Of a DNA stretch of 19,145 nt, positions 14,253-19,145 are shown piece after piece; the first letter of the stretch is position 1; every line of letters starts with the position of its first letter. A model generated the notes under the pieces. It saw nothing but the letters and a program-made list of their open reading frames with translations, made no database searches and was not told where the DNA came from. The stretch comes from JANXPZ01 sp033853925. GTDB taxonomy: Bacteria; Eisenbacteria; RBG-16-71-46. The position numbers were made by a program, and so were the translations under genes. The DNA lies in the NCBI GenBank assembly GCA_033853925.1, contig JAWOLC010000180.1, positions 1-19,145 of the forward strand. Direction: 5' to 3'.

Positions 14253-14735
14253 CTACTCGCTGGCGCGCGACTCCAGCGTGAGCTCCATGAACAATGCCCC
14301 GGGAATCGGATTGAAGCGGTACGGCTCGATCGCCCGGAAACCGAGGGAGCGGTAGAGGGCGATGGCCTCCACCATCGGCGGCACGGTGTCCAGCTTCATG
14401 CTCGCGTAGTCGCGGTTCTGCGCCTCGGCGATCAGGTTCTCGCAGAGCAGGCGGCCGAGGCCATGGCGGCGCCAGGTCGGGCGCACGTAGAGCCGCTTCA
14501 TCTCGCACGCCAGCTCGTCCAGCGGCCGCAGCGCCGCGCAGCCCGCGGCCTGGCCCGCCGCGGTGGCGAGCAGGAGCACGCCCCGCGGCGGGGCGTACTC
14601 GCCCGGCAACGTGGCCACCTCGCGGTCGAAGCCCTGGAAGCGCAGATCGAAGCCGAGCGAGGCGGCGTATTCCAGGAAGAGGGTGCGAACGTCCCGCAGC
14701 TCGATCGGGCTCGTCGCCTGCACGATGCGGATCAT
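14253..14735 (-). CDS. GNAT family N-acetyltransferase
   Basis: A 160-residue cytoplasmic acetyl-CoA-dependent acetyltransferase with unknown acceptor. Motif A is 'EMKRLYVRPTWRRHGLGRLLCENLIAEA' in strand-turn-helix layout; its pyrophosphate-binding loop R89-R-H-G-L-G94 fits the Q/RxxGxG/A rule. The C-terminal strand/helix 'LDTVPPMVEAIALYRSLGFRAI' (115-136) carries the conserved A..LY..LGF acceptor/CoA motif. The length is typical. The ATG at 14735 has only a poor Shine-Dalgarno site but lies 28 bp after the eamA stop, so coupling to the upstream gene may support translation. phzF follows after 35 bp. Together the three suggest modification and export of a small metabolite, which is inference from context. 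Confidence 0.9.
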   Translation of the reverse strand: MIRIVQATSPIELRDVRTLFLEYAASLGFDLRFQGFDREVATLPGEYAPPRGVLLLATAAGQAAGCAALRPLDELACEMKRLYVRPTWRRHGLGRLLCENLIAEAQNRDYASMKLDTVPPMVEAIALYRSLGFRAIEPYRFNPIPGALFMELTLESRASE

Positions 14736-14763
14736 CGTGGGCAGGGTAGCAGAGAGCGACCGC

Positions 14764-15732
14764 CTACGCGCTCCCCTCGCGGGCGCCGCTCCCGTTCACC
14801 GGCACGTCCGCCTCCGCCGGAGCCCGGCTGCGCGCCGAGACCACGACTCCGGCGGCGATGACCAGCAGGGAGCCCAGGCACTGATGCAGCCCCGGCAGGC
14901 GCCCGAACGACGCGGCTTCGAGCGCATAGGTCATGACGACGCCGGCGTAGGAGACGGCGCTCAGGGGCGCCGCCCGCCCCAGCCCGTAGGCGCGGCTCAT
15001 CGCGATCTGGCCGACGCCCCCCGCCGTGGCGCTCACGAGCAGCGGCAGGAGCGTGTGGGAGCCCGGCACGACGAAGTGCGGCAGCGAGAGGAGCAGCATG
15101 GTGACGCCGGCCACGAGCGACATGTGCAGGGCGATCGCCTCGCTCGACTCCTTGGGGCCCAGGCGGCGCAGCCTCAGGATGGCGAGCCCGTAGCAGAGCG
15201 CGCCGAGGAGGAGGGCGAGGGCGAGGTCGCCCGAGACGTGGAGCGCGGGCTGCGCGAGCGTGCCCACCCCCACGAAGCCGAGCAGGGCGCCGGCGAAGAT
15301 GCGCAGGGTGACGCGCTCACCCAGGATGGGGCCCGAAAGGAGCGCCACGAAGAGCGGCGCGGTGGCGGAGAGCGTGGCCACGTCGCCCACGGCGATGCGC
15401 TGCGAGCCCAGGGCGAAGAAGACCGCGCAGGCGTTGCCCGTGCCGAACAGGGAGCGCAGCCAGGCGTTCTTCTGGTCGCCGACGACCAGCGACACGCCAC
15501 GGGCGCGACCCAGGCCGTAGGCGACGAGGGCCCCGCCCAGGAAGCGCACGCCGCCCACCTCCCAGCCGGAGAGCTGGTCGGCGGCGCCCCAGCGCGTGGC
15601 CACGCGCATGATCGAGAACATCGCCTCGGTGACGAGAATCCAGAAGACGCCGCTCAAGAGGAGGCGGGCGCGTCCGCCGCGGCGCCCGGGCGGCGCGGCG
15701 AGGCGAGAGGGGGAGGAGTGAACGGCAGGCAT
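14764..15732 (-). CDS. DMT superfamily transporter with two EamA domains
   Basis: A 322-residue inner-membrane protein with about ten TM helices in two EamA repeats (~27-157 and ~168-299). The first repeat ends with the familiar 'PLFVALLSGPILGERVT' (126-142) followed by 'FAGALLGFVGVGTL'. The second shows 'ALEAASFGRLPGLHQCLGSLLVIAAGVVV' (270-298, read as the matching end segment). Such carriers export metabolites or amino-acid-like compounds. The first ~22 residues are Pro/Arg/Ser-rich and cytoplasmic. The ATG at 15732 has AAGG ~10 nt upstream. It heads the run eamA-GNAT-phzF and diverges from the kinase gene across 284 bp. No substrate can be assigned. Confidence 0.9.
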   Translation of the reverse strand: MPAVHSSPSRLAAPPGRRGGRARLLLSGVFWILVTEAMFSIMRVATRWGAADQLSGWEVGGVRFLGGALVAYGLGRARGVSLVVGDQKNAWLRSLFGTGNACAVFFALGSQRIAVGDVATLSATAPLFVALLSGPILGERVTLRIFAGALLGFVGVGTLAQPALHVSGDLALALLLGALCYGLAILRLRRLGPKESSEAIALHMSLVAGVTMLLLSLPHFVVPGSHTLLPLLVSATAGGVGQIAMSRAYGLGRAAPLSAVSYAGVVMTYALEAASFGRLPGLHQCLGSLLVIAAGVVVSARSRAPAEADVPVNGSGAREGSA

Positions 15733-16016
15733 GAGTGAGCGACCTTCTCACGCGGGCGCAGCGCCGACGAGGGTCCATCGGCAGCAACCGGACGAGCGCG
15801 CGGTCTCGGGAGACGGATGGCGCGGGGGGCGGGGCGCCAACCCGGTGAGAGCCAAGGCCGGGCCGCGGGCAGACGCCCGGCGCCCGTGCCGGCTACCCCT
15901 GCCCCTCTCGTGCGGGCCGGGCGCGTTTTCCGTTGGACGGCGCCGCCGTCTTCTGTAGTCTGGACATTCACCGTTTCCTCGGTTCTGGCCCACTTGCCCC
16001 CACCAGGTGAGGGCCA

Positions 16017-18662
16017 ATGCTTGCCGCAGGCTCGTCGTTCGGTCCGTACCGGATCATCGCCCCCATCGGCGCGGGGGGCATGGGCGAGGTCTATCGCGCC
16101 CACGACAGCCGGCTGGGCCGAGACGTGGCGATCAAGGTGCTCCCTCCCCACCTCGCGGCGAGCCCCGAGGTCCGCGCCCGCTTCGAGCGCGAGGCCCGCA
16201 CGATCTCCCAGTTGAACCACCCGCACATCTGCACGCTCTTCGACGTCGGCCACCAGGACGGCACCGACTACCTGGTGATGGAGCTGCTCGAAGGCGAGAC
16301 GCTGGCCCACCGGCTGGAGAAGGGTGCTCTGCCCGCGGCCGAGGTGCTGGCGCTCGGCACGCAGATCGCCGACGCGCTGGACCGGGCGCACCGGGCGGGG
16401 GTGGTGCACCGCGACTTGAAGCCGGGGAACGTGATGCTGACGAAGAGTGGGGCGAAGCTCATGGACTTCGGCCTCGCGCGCACCGCCCTGGCAGCCGCGG
16501 CGCCCGGCACGTTGACCGAGTCGCCGACGGTGAGTCGGCCGCTGACGGCGGAAGGGACGATCGTCGGCACGTTCCAGTACATGGCGCCGGAGCAGTTGGA
16601 GGGCTGCGAGGCCGATGCCCGCGCCGACCTCTGGGCGCTGGGGTGCGTGCTCTACGAGATGGCGACGGGGAAGCGGGCGTTCGAGGGAACCAGCCAGGCG
16701 TCGCTGATCTCGGCCATCATGAAGGACGAGCCGCGGCCGATCCGGGAGCTGCAGCCGCTGTCGCCTCCGGCGCTGGAGCACGTGGTGCGGCGGTGCATGG
16801 CGAAGCACGCCGCCGACCGCTGGCAGAGCGCGCTGGACGTGATGCACGAGCTTCAGTGGATCGCCGCGACCGGGTCGCCGGCGGGCGAGCCCGTGCCGCT
16901 CGCGGCGCGGCATGGAGGCCGGAGTCTGGGGTGGCTGCTGGTCGGCGTTGCGATCGGCGCTCTGGGGGTGGGGACTCTCGTGCCGCGCCTGATCGAGGCC
17001 CGGCGCGTCGTCCGCTTCGAGGTAGCGCCCCCGAGGGGATCGACGGACCTGCGGTGGCCCCGGGTGTCGCCGGATGGGCGCACCCTGGCCTTCCTGGCGC
17101 GGGATTCAGCGGGCATCCCGAGACTGTGGGTACGGTCCCTGAATGCGATCGAAGGTCATCTACTGGAGGCCGGCCAGGGGCTGCGGGCGATGTCCGGGGA
17201 CTATGTCCGCCCGTTCTGGTCCCCGGACGGCAGGTACCTCGCGGTCATCTCCGGGGGGAGGCTCCGCAAGATCCCCGTGGCGGGCGGCCCGGCGATCGAC
17301 ATCTGCGATGTGCCCGGCGCCGCGGATGGCACGTGGGGGAGGAGCGGCTGGATCCTCTTCGACGGCGGCCTGGGAGACTCGATCCGGGGCGTGCCGGCAT
17401 TGGGGGGAACGCCCCGGCCGATCACGTTCATCGATCACGCGCGCGGGGAGGTTCAGCACTCCTGGCCCTTCTTCCTGCCCGACGGCCGGCGCTTCCTCTT
17501 CGTCGCGAGCAGGACGGGCGCCGCCGACGAGATCCGCATCGGCACACTGGGCTCGAAGGAGAGCCGACCCGTCGGTCACACTCAGAGCCGTGCAGAGTAC
17601 GCACCACCCGGCTGGCTGCTCTACACGAACGGCGACAGGCTGATGGCCCAGCCATTCGATGCTCGCTCGGCCCGCACCACGGGGGAGCCCGTGCCCATCG
17701 GCGGGAATGTGACCGAGGGCGCGGGGGACTTCTCGGTCTCGAGCGCCGGCGTCCTGGCCTACCGGCCGGACGTCCTCCAGTCACAGGCCCGGCTGCTCTG
17801 GGTCGCGCGCGACGGGCACGAGCTGGCCGAGGCCGCTCCGGTCGGGAACTACGAGAACCTGGACCTGTCCCCCGACGGTCGTCGGGTGGCTCTGTGCATC
17901 CTCAGCGGACAGCCTCCCTCGCGCGACATCTGGGTGCGCGACCTGCTTCGCGGCACCAATTCACGCCTCACGTTCGACGCCGGCGACGAGATCTGTCCCA
18001 TCTGGTCGCCGGACGGGGCCCGGATCGCCTACTGCAAGTGGGGCGGGACCTCCTGCTTGAGCATCAAGGGCGCCGACGGTGTCGGCGCCGAGTCCCTGTT
18101 CGTGAAGGGCGTCGTCGTGCGCGCGTGGGACTGGTCGGGCGCGGCCGGCATGATCCTGATTGGGACCATGTCTGCCGCCAGCATGGATGTCTGGGGAGTG
18201 CCGGCAGATGGGCGGCAGCCACCCAGGCCACTGCTTCAGACGCGGTTCGACGAGAGAGGCGGACGAATCTCCCCCGACGGGAGGTGGCTCGCCTACGCCA
18301 CGGACGAATCCGGTCGCTACGAGGTCTACGTGGTGCCCTATGCGGGCCCGGGGGGCAAGTGGCAGATCTCGACCTCGGGCGGCAACTACCCGCAGTGGCG
18401 CGCGGACGGGAAGGAACTCCTCTTCCAGGGGACCGATGACCAGAGCATCATGGCCGTGGATGTTCGCCCCGGGATTCCGTTCGAGGCGGGCGTACCGAGG
18501 CTCCTGTTCAGGATCCCACTGGTGCAGCGGGGATCCGGGGGCTACCGCTGGGCCCTGTCTCGCGACGGCCAGCGCTTCCTCACGCTCGCTTCGGCCGGCG
18601 TGGCGCCCCCGGCGGATCTGGTCGTGACCACGAACTGGACCAGGGAGCTGCGCAGAAGGTGA
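16017..18662 (+). CDS. Transmembrane Ser/Thr protein kinase with PD40/WD40-like beta-propeller
   Basis: An 881-residue signalling protein. The cytoplasmic Hanks-type kinase (~11-280) has the glycine loop 'GAGGMGEVY' (18-26), the ATP-binding K40, an alpha-C Glu (E59), 'HRDLKPGN' (catalytic D133), the DFG metal site (D150) and 'APEQ' (190-193), so it should be active. A single TM helix lies at ~304-323. The rest is an extracytoplasmic propeller of TolB/PD40 repeats, seen as recurring 'SPDGR.lAf' units near residues 351, 403, 622 and 661 and later copies, ending in 'ADGKELLFQ'. The propeller probably senses a periplasmic ligand or surface protein and controls the kinase. The ATG at 16017 follows AGGTGAGG at close spacing. 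It is divergent from eamA. Codon third positions in the propeller half look less GC-biased than in neighbouring genes, which fits a fast-evolving paralogous family. Confidence 0.93.
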   Translation: MLAAGSSFGPYRIIAPIGAGGMGEVYRAHDSRLGRDVAIKVLPPHLAASPEVRARFEREARTISQLNHPHICTLFDVGHQDGTDYLVMELLEGETLAHRLEKGALPAAEVLALGTQIADALDRAHRAGVVHRDLKPGNVMLTKSGAKLMDFGLARTALAAAAPGTLTESPTVSRPLTAEGTIVGTFQYMAPEQLEGCEADARADLWALGCVLYEMATGKRAFEGTSQASLISAIMKDEPRPIRELQPLSPPALEHVVRRCMAKHAADRWQSALDVMHELQWIAATGSPAGEPVPLAARHGGRSLGWLLVGVAIGALGVGTLVPRLIEARRVVRFEVAPPRGSTDLRWPRVSPDGRTLAFLARDSAGIPRLWVRSLNAIEGHLLEAGQGLRAMSGDYVRPFWSPDGRYLAVISGGRLRKIPVAGGPAIDICDVPGAADGTWGRSGWILFDGGLGDSIRGVPALGGTPRPITFIDHARGEVQHSWPFFLPDGRRFLFVASRTGAADEIRIGTLGSKESRPVGHTQSRAEYAPPGWLLYTNGDRLMAQPFDARSARTTGEPVPIGGNVTEGAGDFSVSSAGVLAYRPDVLQSQARLLWVARDGHELAEAAPVGNYENLDLSPDGRRVALCILSGQPPSRDIWVRDLLRGTNSRLTFDAGDEICPIWSPDGARIAYCKWGGTSCLSIKGADGVGAESLFVKGVVVRAWDWSGAAGMILIGTMSAASMDVWGVPADGRQPPRPLLQTRFDERGGRISPDGRWLAYATDESGRYEVYVVPYAGPGGKWQISTSGGNYPQWRADGKELLFQGTDDQSIMAVDVRPGIPFEAGVPRLLFRIPLVQRGSGGYRWALSRDGQRFLTLASAGVAPPADLVVTTNWTRELRRR

Positions 18663-18785
18663 ACCTCCCGGGCCCGTAGCGCTCAGATCCGGTCGCGGAG
18701 CGAGATCCTCGCCCGCGCGCGAGCCGCCCCGCCCGGAAGCCGCGCGCTTCGGTTCCTCGCGCCCTCTTCACCGGGGACGCTCAGC

Positions 18786-18801
18786 CCGGGGGGCGCCCCG
18801 G
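18786..18801 (-). terminator. Short GC hairpin directly after the DUF72 gene
   Basis: Stem CCGGGG/CCCCGG with a GGCG loop begins 2 nt past the stop codon of the DUF72 gene on the minus strand. There is no T-tract, so support is limited to position and symmetry. It lies in the 141-bp convergent gap with the kinase gene. Confidence 0.3.
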
Positions 18802-18803
18802 CC

Positions 18804-19145
18804 TCAGCCCTCGACGAGCGCCAAGAGCGCCCGGGCGTCGCGCACGGCGTGGCCGCCGACGTCGTTGTTGAAGTACGCGAACACGTCGAGCCCGTCGCTC
18901 AGCCACTGCCGCGCCCTCGGCACCCAGCGCTCGAGCCCGCCCCGCCCGTAGGCCGATGCGAACATCTCCTCCGGGCCGTGGAAGCGGAGATAGGCGAAGT
19001 CCGCGGTCACGGGCTCCGGATCGGGGTACGGGTAGCGGCTCGAGTGTCCGCACGCGAAGGCCGCCCCATGGCGCGCGAGGATCTCGAGGGCGGGCCCGGC
19101 CTCGCGCCCGAACCAGGTCGGGTGGCGGAACTCGAAGGCGAGCCG
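18804..19145 (-). CDS. DUF72 family protein, 3' part only (5' end outside the window)
   Basis: The last 113 residues of a DUF72 (PF01904) protein; the frame is open to the window edge. Visible family motifs are 'LAFEFRHPTWFG' at the start of the fragment, then 'VTADFAYLRFHGPEEMF', a 'W....W...G.DVFAYFNND' segment ('DGLDVFAYFNNDVGGHA'), and the final A..L..L. DUF72 proteins adopt a TIM-barrel fold and are usually ~240-300 residues; their biochemical role is not settled. The fragment lacks the N-terminal half. It is convergent with the kinase gene, with stops 141 bp apart. Confidence 0.88.
   Translation of the reverse strand, partial: RLAFEFRHPTWFGREAGPALEILARHGAAFACGHSSRYPYPDPEPVTADFAYLRFHGPEEMFASAYGRGGLERWVPRARQWLSDGLDVFAYFNNDVGGHAVRDARALLALVEG

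Noticed and set aside
15933..15961. Possible promoter TTGGAC-17 bp-TAGTCT upstream of the kinase gene
   Set aside because: Each box matches the sigma-70 consensus at only about three of six positions, so it is not better than chance in this region.
16007..18439. Second long plus-strand frame inside the kinase gene
   Set aside because: It is out of frame with the kinase motifs and shows Arg/Gly-rich noise; the real product is clear in the neighbouring frame.

Overview
This 19.1 kb window comes from a very GC-rich (above 70 % by eye) Gram-negative bacterium. The diderm envelope is shown by at least five predicted outer-membrane beta-barrel regions, many Sec signal peptides and a lipoprotein-sorting-like protein. 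Purine-rich Shine-Dalgarno sites (GGAGG type) precede most genes. A transmembrane Ser/Thr kinase carrying a WD40/PD40 beta-propeller, together with the set of barrels, recalls Candidatus Eisenbacteria, Gemmatimonadota or Acidobacteriota; the phylum is an inference and cannot be fixed from this window. I saw no tRNA, rRNA, CRISPR array, transposase or phage gene.

Left block (183-4609, minus strand): an endonuclease III gene (nth) with a long basic N-terminal tail lies 29 bp upstream of an unusual SppA protease. This protease carries about 275 extra N-terminal residues that look like a PorV-type outer-membrane barrel. Upstream of nth is a separate outer-membrane barrel gene, followed by two strong GC hairpins. 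A divergent intergenic region (4610-4818) leads to a plus-strand pair (4819-7043): a LolA-like periplasmic protein overlaps by 4 bp an outer-membrane barrel that resembles the C-terminal barrel of Omp85/surface-antigen proteins.

Centre (7054-11518, minus strand): two overlapping genes form what looks like a compact exopolysaccharide module. The first encodes a PF13557-like outer-membrane protein. The second encodes a 1195-residue membrane protein that joins a GH18 glycosidase, a NodB polysaccharide deacetylase and a processive GT2 glycosyltransferase. This pair is the best candidate for an interesting system here.

Right block (11771-18662): a small secreted protein with two GxLTxxE repeats, another small outer-membrane barrel, and a minus-strand run eamA-GNAT-phzF (a DMT exporter, an acetyltransferase and a PhzF-like isomerase). 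Divergent from that run is the kinase-propeller receptor. The right edge holds the 3' end of a DUF72 gene on the minus strand.

Overall the window is an envelope-centred housekeeping and accessory region, not a mobile island. Functions rest on motifs read by eye; no database search was possible.
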